Positions 33,226 to 44,339 of a stretch of 64,000 nucleotides of DNA are shown in pieces. The notes beneath the pieces were generated by a model. That model was given only the letters and a program-made list of their open reading frames with translations. It had not been told where the DNA came from and made no database searches. Origin of the DNA: Ichthyophis bannanicus. Its lineage: Eukaryota > Chordata > Amphibia > Gymnophiona > Ichthyophiidae. Positions within the stretch are counted from its first letter, which is position 1. Each line of letters begins with the position of its first letter. A program made the translations under genes and the position numbers. The stretch covers positions 519,800,686-519,864,685 of the forward strand of contig CM066037.1 in assembly GCA_033557465.1 (NCBI GenBank), written 5' to 3'.

Positions 33226-34356
33226 GATGCTTTATGGGGCAAAAAATGCGCTGTAGTGTACGCTCACGCGTGCAGCGGCGCAAATGAGCGCTGAAGGCGG
33301 GGAAAGGCTCCCGGAGGGCGGAGGAAGGCTCCCCAGGGGCGGAGAGAAGGGGTCAATGGGTGGAGAGTGGGAGGGAAGAGGCTCCCCGCACACTAACGAT
33401 GTGAAATTCGAGGCCAAAACTAACGCCAGTGAAACCCTGGCGTTAGAGCTGATTTAAAGGGAAAAGAAACCATTTCTGTCAGCAATGTACAGCAAAACCA
33501 GGGAAACCTACAAAAAAGTGATAAGTGTGATACATGTGCACGGAACAAAAGTGCAAATAAACATTGAAAATGACCCCAACAAAATAAAAAAAAATCATAA
33601 TCAAGCTGGGCAATAGTGATAGTAATGGGAAACATCAAAAAACACTCCCAAGAAAGCCCTAAAAAATAAATATGAATTTTGGAAGGGTCTACGTTCCGTC
33701 CCCATACAAGTTGAATGATCCCACAGTGAAATAGCACTGATCAGGGTTTCCCTCTCCATTGGACAGGTTACCTATGGCATGCACATGTTCCACAACAGCA
33801 GGGCGGGCATGTCGGAATGGGCAACTGGACAGATGCTGGGAAAGGGGATACAGAGGGCTGCAGGCGGCACATGCTGTGGTGCAGCTGGGGCACAGTGCGG
33901 ACTAGGCAGATGCCTAGGTGGCACTTAGGAATGCTGAAACTGAACAGCAGCCAGACAGCAACTGATGAGGGCCCAACATGGGCATGAGAGTGTTTATCAC
34001 AGTGTCACAGGGGATAGTACCCAGCAGGTACCCCAAAGGGCACAGAACATTGGCAGGCGGTGGGGGGAAGCGTGGACGCCCATGCAGGCACCCCTACCCC
34101 AGAACACGCACCATAGGCAGCTGCCTACCTGCACACTGGATGGCTTGAGACTGCATACCACCAGCACCACCAGCAGAAGGGCATGTCAGCATGGTGGCAC
34201 AGGGGTACTGGAGGTGGAGGGGGGCAGTGGCAGCTGCCCAGAGCCAACCATGGCCTAGCCCTGTGTAGGTGGGTGCCATGCACTGCAACAGACAGGCTCT
34301 GTCTGACAAACAACCATGGTATCTCCAGGGACTGCACTGTCTCTGTGAGCACAGTG

Positions 34357-34422
34357 TGGTGCAGTGAACACAGCCAGTGTGTTCAGGAGCAGAAGGTCAC
34401 AAGTTCAAGTCCCAGCTGGGGC
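34357..34422 (+). repeat. tRNA-like module, class a (a1), element 2
   Basis: TGGTGCAGTG followed by AGTTCAAGTCC, one base off the B-box consensus. Confidence 0.45.
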
Positions 34423-34813
34423 TACTGCCAATCCAGTCCCCATATTTTACCCGCTACTAAACCGTGATAGTAAGGACAAATCTTTATTGCAGAGAACATA
34501 CGCATGGTTCAAACGCCTATATTTTACCCCACCGAGCACAGACACCAGAAACATGCGCATTACCTAGAGCAGAGTCCCCCAAATGCAGTCCTGGAGGGCC
34601 ACAAATCATTCAGGTTTTATGCTGTCTCCAATATAAGGCCATGTCAGCATGGTGGCGGAGGGGTACTGGTGGTGGAGGGGGCAGTGGCAGCTGCCCAGAG
34701 CAGACCATGGCCCAGCCCTGTGTAGGTGGGTGCCATGCACTGCAACAGACAGGCTCTGTCTGACAAACAACCATGGTATCTCCAGGGACTGCACCATTTC
34801 TGTGACCACAGTG

Positions 34814-34872
34814 TGGTGCAGTGAACACAACCAGTGTGTTCAGGAGCAGAAGGTCACAGGTTCAAGTTCCTG
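34814..34872 (+). repeat. tRNA-like module, class a (a2), element 2, 3'-shortened
   Basis: TGGTGCAGTG and GGTTCAAGTTCC. About 12 bases after the B box (TCCCAGCTGTGG in element 1) are deleted. Confidence 0.4.
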
Positions 34873-35004
34873 CCAACCCAGTCCCCAAATTTTACCCACA
34901 ACTGAAACGTGCTACTACAGACAGAACCTTTATTGCAGATGACGTAAACAGGCCCAAAACACCTACGTTTTACCCAACAGAGCACAGACACCAGAAACAG
35001 GCGA

Positions 35005-35300
35005 ATGCTAAATTCAACAAAAAAATGAACAGGGAATGCTAAATTCAACTCTCTCAGACAAACCACAATTAAAAAATGATTTAATAACTATTTGTAAGAC
35101 CTGTAAATAGTTGTATGTAAATAGTTTCAGAATGTTCATTTAACCATGTTCAATGTAATAGCAAAACTTGTACTTAGTTTACCAATGTTTTATGTAAAAC
35201 AGACCTGCTTTTCTGTTTATTACTCGTTCATTGTAAACCGCACCTGATCTGTGGAAGGTAGCGGTATATAAGCGACTGTTAAATAAATAAATAAATAAAT
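35005..35300 (+). repeat. L2-type LINE tail inserted in element 2
   Basis: A TGTAAACCGCACCTGATC block, then GCGGTATATAAGCGACTG and an AAATA-repeat tail, is absent from the corresponding place in element 1 (about 18148-18155). Element 1 therefore serves as the empty site. Confidence 0.7.
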
Positions 35301-35309
35301 TACCTAGAG

Positions 35310-35502
35310 CAGAGTATCCCAAATGCAGTCCTGGAGGGCCAAACACCATTCAGGTTTTATGCTGCCTCTAATAAAGATGCCTGTGCTGCATTTCTATGCG
35401 CCGCCCCCATGGTATGCAGATGTATTCCATGCATATTCATGAGGGACAGCATGAAAACCCGAACAGTGTTGCGCACACCAGGACCGGGGTTGGGAACCTC
35501 TG
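35310..35502. mobile_element. Decayed hAT MITE in element 2
   Basis: Counterpart of 18162-18352 with the same ends (CAGAGTATCCCAAATGCAG and TTGGGAACCTCTG). Additional partial left halves are at about 34570-34630, 36538-36605 and near 36997, made by the block duplications. Confidence 0.6.
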
Positions 35503-36322
35503 CCGTAAAGCAGCAGCCAACAGGGCCAGACAAACCCGCACCCACAGGCTCCATTATCCAATGCCTCCTGGAGAGGCAGGACATTGGGCCCTGCGTGCAT
35601 CTCCCAATACTAGCACCTGCATACCTTAGCAATGCCACCCTAAACCAGGGAATACAGTACACAGCTATCAAAAGGTTGCTATGATAACCGGCAGATAGCA
35701 ATTCCGAGGTTAAGTACAATTATCTGATTGAGCTGCATCATGGCAACCTTTCTGATGTCTGTGGAGTGTGCTACAGGTCTTGTGTCTGACAATGTTTACC
35801 ACCCTGGGGAGTGACCCCAACAGTATTGCGTGCCATAGCCATGCCTGCACTGTGCCCAGGACTGGAGCGGTGGCCAGGGCTGCCAAACACCCCTATAGTT
35901 CTACAATGCTGGCATAGGTGTGGGAGTGTGTATCTGCTATTCAGTGTGTGGTGTTGCAAACACCCCCCACAGCCCACACTGCCAGCACTGTTGCCAGTAT
36001 TGGCCTCCAAGGGCACAGAGCAGTGGCAGGAGGTGCTGGGGGGGAAGCGTGGACGTCTATGCAGGCACCCCTACCCCAGAACCCGCACCATAGGCAGCCG
36101 CCTACCCGCACACTGGATGGCCTGAGACTGCGCACCACCCGCAGAAGGGCATGTCAGCATAGTGGCAGAGGGGTACTGGTGGTGGAGGGGGCAGTGGCAG
36201 CTGCCCACAGCAGTCCAGGCCCAGTCCTGTGTAGGTGGGTGCCGTCCACTGCAACAGACAGGCTCTGTCGGATGTACATTCATGGACTCCCCAGGGAATA
36301 TGCCAGATCTGTGGCAACACGG

Positions 36323-36387
36323 TGGTGCAGTGCACACAGACAGTGTGTTCAAGAGCAGAAGGTCACAGGTTCAATTCCCAGCTGTGG
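36323..36387 (+). repeat. tRNA-like module, class a (a3), element 2
   Basis: TGGTGCAGTGC and the B box GGTTCAATTCC (36368-36378) matching the consensus. Confidence 0.45.
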
Positions 36388-36781
36388 CTCCTGCCAACCC
36401 AGTCCCCATATTTTACCCATGAAGAAAACATGGTAGTAAAGACTGAAACCTTTATTGCTGAGAACATAAGCATGGGTCACACACCTATATTTTACTCTAC
36501 ACAGCACACACACCATAAAAATGCATATTACCTACAGCCGAGTCCCCCAAATGCAGTCCTGGAGGGCCACAAATCAATCAGGTTATATGCTGTTTCCAAT
36601 ATAAGGACATGTCAGCATGTTGGCGGAAGGGTACTGGTGGTGGAGGGGGCAGTGGCTGCTGGCCACAGCAGACAGTGGCCTAGCCCTGTGCAGGCGGGTG
36701 CCGTCCACTGCAACAGACAGGCTCTGTCGGATGTACAGTCATGGACTCCCCAGGGAATATACCATATCTGTGGCAACATGG

Positions 36782-36846
36782 TGGTGCAGTGCACACAGAC
36801 AGTGTGTTCAAAAGCAGAAGGTCACAGGATCAAGTCCCAGCTGTGG
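36782..36846 (+). repeat. tRNA-like module, class a (a4), element 2
   Basis: TGGTGCAGTGC and GGATCAAGTCC, with one B-box mismatch. Confidence 0.4.
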
Positions 36847-37637
36847 CTCCTGCCAACCCAGCCCCCTTATTTTACCCATGAAGAAAACATGGTAGTAAAG
36901 ACTGAACCTGTATTGCTGAGAAAAGAAACATGCCTCAAATGCATATATTTTACCCCATAGAGCACAAACACCATAAACATGTGCAGTACCTAGAGCAGAG
37001 TCCCCCAAAGGCAGTGCCTGCACTGTGCCCAGGACTGGTGTGGTGGCCAGGGCTGCCAGACACCTCTATAGTTGCTCAATGCTGGCATAGGTGAGGGGAG
37101 TGTGTGTCCGTCTATCCAGTGTGTGGTGGCTGCCAACACCCTCCTCAGCCCACACTGCTAGCACTGTTGCCAGTATCGGCCTGCCGATGTGCATAATGAG
37201 GAGCAAGGTACTGTGGGTATAGCCCGGACAGGGCGGCCTGTGCAGGATGCATCTGCACAGGGCATAGGGCAATGGCTGGGACATTGTAGTGCCCGGCCAC
37301 CACCTGCACAGACAGGGTGGCCACAGCATGTCCTGCTGGGAGGTCACTCTCACCCTGACTGAGCAGTGACCACGGCATGGCTAGGTTCCACCATAGTGCT
37401 ATATAGAATATCTATCAAGTGATACATATATGGGTTCCCTTTTCTGGGGCCCAAACACTGACATATCTGCCTGGTGGGTGTGCTCACATCCAAGTTTTGG
37501 GTGCACACATCCCTTCCGGTATCATGCACTATGGACTAGCTAGCAGATTGTCTGCAGTTGGTATGTGTATGGCTGGAGCACCATGCAGGGTGCAGCAGCT
37601 GGGGACTCACTGTGCTCACTGCTGGAAAATGTCAGGC

Positions 37638-37752
37638 ATGGTGGCGGCAGAGGGGACCATCAACCTCAGTCCGGCTTGGGTACAGACAACCTACAGGCAC
37701 TCCATGCAGTCCCAGCCGGACTGAGGTTGATGGTCCCCTCTGCCGCCACCAT
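37638..37752. repeat. Perfect 39-bp hairpin in element 2
   Basis: 37638-37676 is the exact reverse complement of 37714-37752 (starts ATGGTGGCGGCAGAGGGGAC), with a 37-base loop. Element 1 has only the right-arm equivalent at about 19395-19435. Confidence 0.85.
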
Positions 37753-38239
37753 TGCAGGGATATAGAATGTAGATCCGTTGTTTGGGGATCCTGAGTTCCA
37801 GAGGGCAGGTTCGGTGGTACGACACACTCCGCCTATGGGTCCAAACAGCACCTTTCCTCCCCGCCCCGCCCCACCAATATATCATGTGGCCATGGCACCC
37901 ACACAGGATATGCACTATTCCATGGGCATCGTAGTCCACAAGGCCCAGACATGACTGGGATATACAGATGGGGACAGGTGTATCATAGGTGTGTCTGATG
38001 GGACCACCTATCACACACCGGCACTAATGGGGACCTGCAGCATAGCCTATCTCAGCTGGGACAGGTGCTGTGGACATGGTGCTGGGCGCCCCACCTCACC
38101 CTCAGGGTGAGCACAGGACCTGCACACTGGGACGGTCTGTAGCTACTCTGTACCAGTAACACACACGGTCAGTACCCCCTACCAGGCCTAGGTGCTGTGG
38201 GGGTGCATACCCCATCTTCAGATCATCTGTAGACTGCTG

Positions 38240-38430
38240 CTTTGCATGTGCAGTGCATCATGGGTGCGAGAGGACTAACCCTACCCTGGTAACCGCAGCA
38301 CACAGTCTGCAGAAGTTATTTTGTAGCCAGCCAGACATCTCTTTACAGTTATAGAGCTGTAGCCCACTGGTGACTGCACTGCCTGTGGAGCCAGAGGTTG
38401 GTGGTTCGAATCCACAGTGGGTTTATTTAT
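38240..38430 (+). repeat. Forward arm of an internal inverted duplication
   Basis: Contains GCATGTGCAGTGCATCATGG, TAACCGCAGCACACAGTCTG, GTAGCCAGCCAGACATCT and the class-b tRNA-like module. The reverse-complement arm is at about 41396-41575. Element 1 has only this forward copy (about 19838-20025). Confidence 0.65.
38353..38422 (+). repeat. tRNA-like module, class b (b1), element 2
   Basis: Perfect A box TAGCCCACTGG and perfect B box GGTTCGAATCC (38403-38413), the best pol III internal promoter match in the window. Confidence 0.6.
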
Positions 38431-38461
38431 TTAATTTACTTTATTTATTTACATTCCCTCA

Positions 38462-41128
38462 TATAAGAACATAAGATATGTCATACTGGGTCAGACCAAG
38501 GTCCATCAAGCCCAGTATTCTGTTTCCAACAGTGGCCAATCTAGGTCATATGTACCTAGCAGTTTCCCCAAGGGACACAGGTTCCACAATGCTTGTATTG
38601 GTTCAAGCATTGATATCCTGGGTCCTTCTTAATAATGGTTTATGGACCTTTCCTCCAGGAACTTGTCCAAACCTTTTTTAAACCCAGCTACACTAACAGC
38701 CTTTACTACATCCTCCGGTAACAAATTCCAGAGTTTGATTACACGTTGAGTGAAAAAATATTTTCTTTTATTAGTCTTAAATAGTTTACCCTGTAGCTTC
38801 ATTGCATGTCCCCTAGTCTTTCTATATTCTGATAAGGTAAACAATCGATCTACGTTTACCCGTTCCACTCCGTTCATTAATTTATAGACTTCTATCATAT
38901 CTCCCCTCAGCCGTCTCTTTTCCAGGTTAAAGAGCCCTAACCTTTTTAGCCTTTCTTCATAGGAGTATTCTTCCATCCCCTTTACCATTTTGGTGGCTCT
39001 TCACTGAACCTTTTCTAAAATCGCTATATCCTTTTTAAGATACGGCGACCAGAATTGCACACAGTATTCAAGGTGCGGTCTCATCATGGAACAATATAGA
39101 GGCATTATAATATCTTTTGTTTTATTTTACATTCCTTTCCTTATCATACCTAGCATTCTATTTGCTCTCTTAGCCGCCGCTGCACACTGGGCCGAGGGTT
39201 TTAACATGGTATCCACAATGACGCCTAAATCTTTTTCCTGGGTGGTGGTTCCTAATGTGGAACCTTGCATCGTGTAACCATAGTTTGGGTTGTTCTTCCC
39301 TAGGTGCATAACCTTGCACTTGTCCACATTAAATTTCATCTGCCATTTTGATGCCCAGTCTTCCAATTTATCACGATCCTCTTGCAATTTTCCACAATCC
39401 TCTTGGGTTTTAACAACTTTAAATAGTTTTGTGTCATCTGCAAATTTGATAACCTCACTCGTTATTCCACTTTCCAAGTCATTTATGAATATGTCAAAAA
39501 GCAGCGGACCCAGCACAGATCCCTGGGGTACACCACTATTCACCTTTCTCCATTGGGAAAATTGGCCATTTAGCCCTACCCTCTGCTTTCTATCTTTTAA
39601 CCAGTTCCTGATCCACAATAGTACACTGCCTCCTATCCCATGACTCTTTAGTTTTGCCAAAAGTCTCTGATGAGGGACCTTGTCAAAGGCTTTCTGAAAG
39701 TCCAGATACACAATATCAACCGACTCACTTTGTCCACCTGATTATTCACTCCTTCAAAAAAACATAACAGATTAGTAAGACAAGATCTTCCTTGTCTAAA
39801 GCCATGTTGGCTGTCTCCCATTAGGTCATGACTATCTACATACTGAGTAATTTTATTCTTTATGATGGTTTCTACCATTTTTCCCGGTACTGACGTCAGG
39901 CTCACCGGTCTGTAGTTTCCCGGATCACCCCTGGAACCTTTTTTAAAAATTGGTGTTACATTGGCAATCCTCCAATCTTCAGGTATTAGAGATGATTTTA
40001 ATGATAGTTCACAGATTACTAATAGCAGGTCTGCAATCTCATATTTCAGTTCTTTCAACACCCTTGGATGTATACCATCCGGCCCAGGTGATTTGCTACT
40101 CTTCAGTATATCTAATAGTTGTAATACATCTTCCCGATGTATCGATATTTCCTTCAATTCTTCCGCACCTTTAAATACCACTTCAGTAATGGGTAACATC
40201 CCTACATCTTCCTCAGTAAAGACTGAAGCAAAGAATTCATTCAGTCTCTCCGCTATCGCCTTGTCGCCTCTTAGTGCTCCTTTAACCCCTTTATCATCTA
40301 ATGGACCAACTGGCTCTCTCACAGGTTTTTTGCTACGAATGTACTTGAAAAGGTCTTTACTTTGCGTTTTTGCTTCCGCGGCAAGCTTCTTCTCAAATTC
40401 TCCCTTTGCCTGCCTTATCAATGCCTTGCATTTGACTTGCCAGTGCTTGTGCTTTTTCCAGGTTTCGTCGTTTGGCTCTTTTTTTCATTTCCTGAAAGAT
40501 GCTTTTTTGGCAACAACAGCCTCTCTGACCTCACCTTTAAGCCATGCTGGCAGTTTTTTGGACTTCCTTCCACTTTTCTTAAAGCGTGGAATACAGCAGG
40601 TCTGGGCTTCCAAGATAGTATTTTTCAACAACAGCCAAGCCTGATGTACGTCTTTAACCTTTGCAACTGCTCCTTTTAGTTTTTTCTTAACTGTTTTCCT
40701 CATTTTATCATAGTCTCCCTTTCAAAAGTTAAAAGGTAGTACTGTGGATTTCCTTACTATCCCTCCTCCACTAATTAAATCAAAGGCGATCATGCTATGA
40801 TCACTATTGCCAAGTGGCCCCAACAACCTTATCTCTTGCACTAGATCTGGTGTTCCACTAAGGACTAGTCTAATATGGCTTCCCCTCTGATCGGTTCATG
40901 AACCAGCTGCTCCAAGAAGCAGTCATTTATTTCATCTAGGAACTTTATCTCCCTAGCATGTCCTGACATGACACTGACCCAGTCGATACCAGGGAAGTTG
41001 AAATCACCCATTATTATTACTGCGTTGTAACTTTTGTTAGCGTCCTTGATTTCTTTGAGCATTTCATCATCCATTTGGTCATTCTGGCCAGGCGCTCGAT
41101 AGTACAACGCGCTATTCTGCACCATTGC
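38462..41128 (-). mobile_element. 5'-truncated CR1 LINE (copy B) inserted in element 2
   Basis: The 3' end at 38462 shows TTATGTTCTTATATGAG on the minus strand; the 5' truncation is at about 41128. Frames in order on the minus strand: endonuclease (41125-40865, VIIMGDFNFPGIDWVSVMSG), linker (40703-40485), and the first half of the RT with SSKSPGPDGIHPRVLKEL and YRPVSLTSVPGKMVETII (40421-39648). Next are the catalytic half with YLDFQKAFDKVPHQRLL, GVPQGSVLGPLLFDIFIND and FADDTKLFKVV (39711-39127), and the C-terminus (38988-38629). It is very similar to copy A and less damaged. It lacks ORF1. Confidence 0.85.
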
Positions 41129-41395
41129 AGTTTACATTGCACAAACTGGACATACATTGAACAGGGCATTATAACTTGGAGATAACTATTTTACAGGGTA
41201 CATGGGGGGCTGTCTGGGGCAGTTTGTGTGTAATTTCAAGTAGTACAGCCAGCAGAAACACCCTCACAGTGCTGTAACCTTAAGGTGCCTTATAAGGTGC
41301 CTTATGGGGCACATGAAGATTACAGCACTGTGAGGGTGTTTGAGCTGGCACTACTAATTTAAATTAAAAAACCTGCCACAGGCAGCCCTCATAAA

Positions 41396-41575
41396 TAACC
41401 CCACTGTGGATTCAAACCCACAACCTCTGGCTTCACAGGCAGTGAGGTAACCTGTGGGCCACAGCTCTATAGCTGAGAACAGATGCCTGGCTGGCTACAG
41501 AAGGAATCCTGCAGACTGTGTGCTGCGGTTACCAGGTAGGGTTGATCCATTCGTAACCATGCTGCACTGCACATG
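41396..41575 (-). repeat. Reverse arm of inverted duplication, with class-b module (b2)
   Basis: Complement of 38240-38430. The tRNA-like unit 41399-41468 reads on the minus strand GTGGCCCACAGGTTACCTCA, then GGTTTGAATCC (one B-box change). Confidence 0.6.
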
Positions 41576-41770
41576 AAGTTTATAGCACTGTGAGGGTGTT
41601 TCACCTGGCAGCACTGCTGTAACATAGAAAGGAGACTGCCTCAGGTAACACTGTTGTAACGTAAGAAGACATATGCCTCACGCAGCACTGATGTACATTA
41701 AAAAGCACTATGCCTCATTCAGCACTGCTGTATAATAAAGTGTAATGCCTGAGACAGGTAATCAATAACC

Positions 41771-41840
41771 CCACTGGGGGATTGAGCTCATGACCCCTGC
41801 ACCATCAGTCAGTGTCTTAACCATTGTGCTACACTGCTGT
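41771..41840 (-). repeat. tRNA-like module, class c (c1), element 2
   Basis: Minus strand: TAGCACAATGG (perfect A box) followed by TTAAGACACTGACTGATG and AGCTCAATCCC (B-box variant). Confidence 0.5.
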
Positions 41841-42167
41841 TGCTCCTTGCATATCAGCGCAACTACTTAAGATTTCCATGCGTTAAAATGCACAGTGCTG
41901 CCATCAAAAACAGTGCTATGACCTTGTGGGGCCTCATACGGCACCCTATAAAGCGCACTATAAGGAACATTCTAGGGTGCCTGGGCGGACAGTGCACTTT
42001 ATAGTATGCCCTCTGGAGTGCCTTATGGGGCGGCTGATGCGGCACCTTATGTTACAGCACTTTGAGAGTGTGTTTGCTAGCAGCACTAATTAAAACAATA
42101 TTAAATTGCCTCATAATGCAATATTACACATAACAGGTAGTGCCTCAGCCAGCCTTATTCATTGGGC

Positions 42168-42236
42168 ACAGTGGGGGATTGAACCCATAACCCCTGCACC
42201 ATCAGTCAGTGTCTTCACCATTGTACTGCAGCCCTG
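42168..42236 (-). repeat. tRNA-like module, class c (c2), element 2
   Basis: Minus strand: GCAGTACAATGGTGAAGACA, then GGGTTCAATCCC with an intact B box GGTTCAATCCC. Confidence 0.5.
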
Positions 42237-42427
42237 TTCCTCTGTTTGCACATCAGCGTGCCTGCTTATGCTTCCCGCACGCATTACTCGTGCGCTGTGC
42301 ACGGCGCACAAGAGCGCGCGCGCTAATCCCGTTTTGTTACTTTAAACTGAAACGCCCACTCCTTATATGGCATCCTGCACACTAACGCGGCGCGCACGTT
42401 AAGAAAGTTTAGTAAGCATACCCCTTA

Positions 42428-43014
42428 GTCAGCAACCTAAATAAAAAGGGGCATCTAAGATCATTGTCTCAGTGGAAATCACAGCATTTGAATCCTAGCT
42501 CCTAGTTCTTTATTGGGCTTTGTTGCATCATGAACACAATGCTTTTAAAACTGGTACTACTGACAGCTACAGTCTGTGAGGCTCACTTAAAATATTTTTA
42601 GATCTTTAAAGCATAATTTTAAATGGGCTGCACCTTGTGCTGCCTGCCTTTGGAACTGTTCCCATAATGCTCTTCTGTAGCCACCCATCCCAGCTGTTGA
42701 GAAGCACCTTTCTAAAGGTCTAAGTGAAGATTAGAAAGTCTTGTTACTTGTATGAAATGGTACCTGTGCACATGTATCTAGTGGTTTGTCTCTGCAATTA
42801 ATGAAGGGATCACCAAACACCTAAGTTTGCACGGTTTTCTCCAAAAATGATTTATTTTGATTGTCTTTAATTTGAGGTTGAACACAGTACTGAAATTAAG
42901 TATGGTGCTATACCATGAGCTTTCAAAAGCTTAAGGTCCTAAATAAAAATATTAGGTAAATATGCCCTTAAGAAGAGGATACAAATCACCTGTCTTAGGC
43001 TCCTGTCAGATGCT
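42428..43014. other. No recognisable feature
   Basis: Flank of element 2. No frame or repeat recognised. Confidence 0.3.
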
Positions 43015-44310
43015 GTGAAGGACATATGGCAAATACATGTTGCGACGCCCTTGCTTGGGCCCGAAGGCTTACAAGCATAGAGCGGCCTTATAGTGTCCCT
43101 TTAAATAAAGCGTCCCTTGTTTGTCACCAGAGGGATTCTGGGACTTGTAGTTGGCTTTCTTATATAAGGACAAATGTAGTTGTGAGACCGGTGGTTTAAG
43201 GCAGCAAGAAAATTTATTTTTTTGCAGGATTCCAAGGCATTAAAGCTCAAAAACACAAAAGCCAAAGGATGCTTCTCCAACATAAGTGTAAATCAGGTTA
43301 ACAGATGAAAATGCAACAAAACCTTCTATCACTGGGCAGCAGCTTTCATTCAAATAAACTTTCACAGAGCACAGCTTCTTGTGGTCATTCCACGTATCAG
43401 GTAAACTTTTTAACAGCTGCTGTTTTCTTTTCCAAGCCAAACTTTTACTAAAGGCAGCTTCTTGGCTTCAGAAGCTCACATACTTAGTAGAACACAGTCT
43501 TGGCTTTTTCCAACTCTTGGCAGTCACAGAAATTTGTCACTATATTGTTTCACAGTCTTTCAACCCCGTTCAACAATGCTCAGTTCTCCTTTAGACAAAA
43601 AGAGCAATCCATTGGTGACAATTCTGTCTCAGCTTCTGGCATACAAGAATCCACCTGCATCTCTTCTATGGACACCGGGTACGTCTTACTTCCACTAGTT
43701 TTATAAACTTGCCCAGCCTTTCTGTCTTCTAAAAACTCTTGGACTGCTTCAACAGCAAATCACCCTGAGAAGGCACACGTACTGGGAGGGTAAAGCTTCC
43801 TCTCTGAAAACAGTTTTCTTAATGCTTCTAGTGTTAAAAGCTCAGTTTCTCTGCTCTTATCTGGGTTTCGGTTCTCTTCATACATAAAACTATCCACCCA
43901 CCTCTTAGCAGACGTTAGGTCTGGCTCCTGGACACAAGCGGAAGTAAACTGTTTCCAGCTTCTCCTGGACCTGCTGGCTCTGCTCTCTCTGCTGTGTCTC
44001 CTGGGCGTGTGTCTCCCTTCTCTCCTGTGTGTCCTGTGGGTCCTGTGTATCCTGTGTTCCCCTTCTTTGCTCTGAATGTGTTTTTAAAAACCGTTTGCTG
44101 CCGGGCACTCCCTTGCCTCTGCACAGGTGTGACCAATCATTGAGCAAGCTTGGCTCTACGTCTGAACTAGGGCGTGGCCTGGTCTCAGCATAGAGCTAAG
44201 GTTTTTTCTTGCCTGCCTTGCAAACACTGTGCACAACTGAACTGTCACTTGTTTTAAAGGGAAAAACAGGGTTTTCTTCCACTTCCATCTCTTCCTGGGG
44301 GCTCTCCTCA
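43015..44310. other. Unclassified region, possibly an old retroelement
   Basis: It begins TGTTGCGACGCCCTTGCTTG and carries AATAAAGCG at 43105. The phrase GGGATTCTGGGACTTGTAG, frequent in vertebrate interspersed repeats, is at 43131. At 43980-44065 imperfect TCCTGTGTGTCC repeats create a collagen-like minus-strand frame that I judge an artefact. No LTR pair or polymerase is seen. Confidence 0.3.
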
Positions 44311-44339
44311 CCACAATGTATGCTGAAATTTGGCATTTG

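Larger units (their letters stand above)
34185..34980 (+). repeat. Duplicated internal block of element 2, first pair
   Basis: A block beginning TCAGCATGGTGGC..GGGGTACTGG and ending in the ..ATTTTACCC..ACCAGAAAC stretch occurs at about 34185 and again at about 34645, a spacing near 459 bp. Each has a class-a tRNA-like module. Element 1 has a single copy at about 17775-18150. Confidence 0.65.
36150..36960 (+). repeat. Duplicated internal block of element 2, second pair
   Basis: The same block as at 34185 recurs at about 36155 and 36612, a spacing near 455 bp. These two share GATGTACATTCATGGACTCC-type sequence absent from the first pair, so each pair arose by its own tandem duplication. Confidence 0.65.
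33129..42424. mobile_element. TIR DNA transposon copy 2 (Harbinger-like, non-autonomous), 9.3 kb, nested insertions
   Basis: The 39-bp terminal inverted repeats differ at one position (GGGGTATGTTTACTAAACTT and GGGGTATGCTTACTAAACTT, both then TCTTAACGTGCGCGCCGCG). TTA duplications flank it (33126-33128, 42425-42427). It shares long stretches with copy 1: 16990-17300 with 33410-33720, 18160-19040 with 35305-36000 and 37010-37370, and 19100-20025 with 37400-38425. It is enlarged by duplicated blocks, an L2 tail (about 35005-35300), a CR1 (38462-41128) and an inverted duplication. Eight tRNA-like modules are present. No transposase is recognisable. Confidence 0.8.

Noticed and set aside
43905..44147. 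Collagen-like minus-strand frame with GXY-looking repeats
   Set aside because: It derives from imperfect TCCTGTGTGTCC tandem repeats; no signal peptide, no consistent triplets and no gene context.
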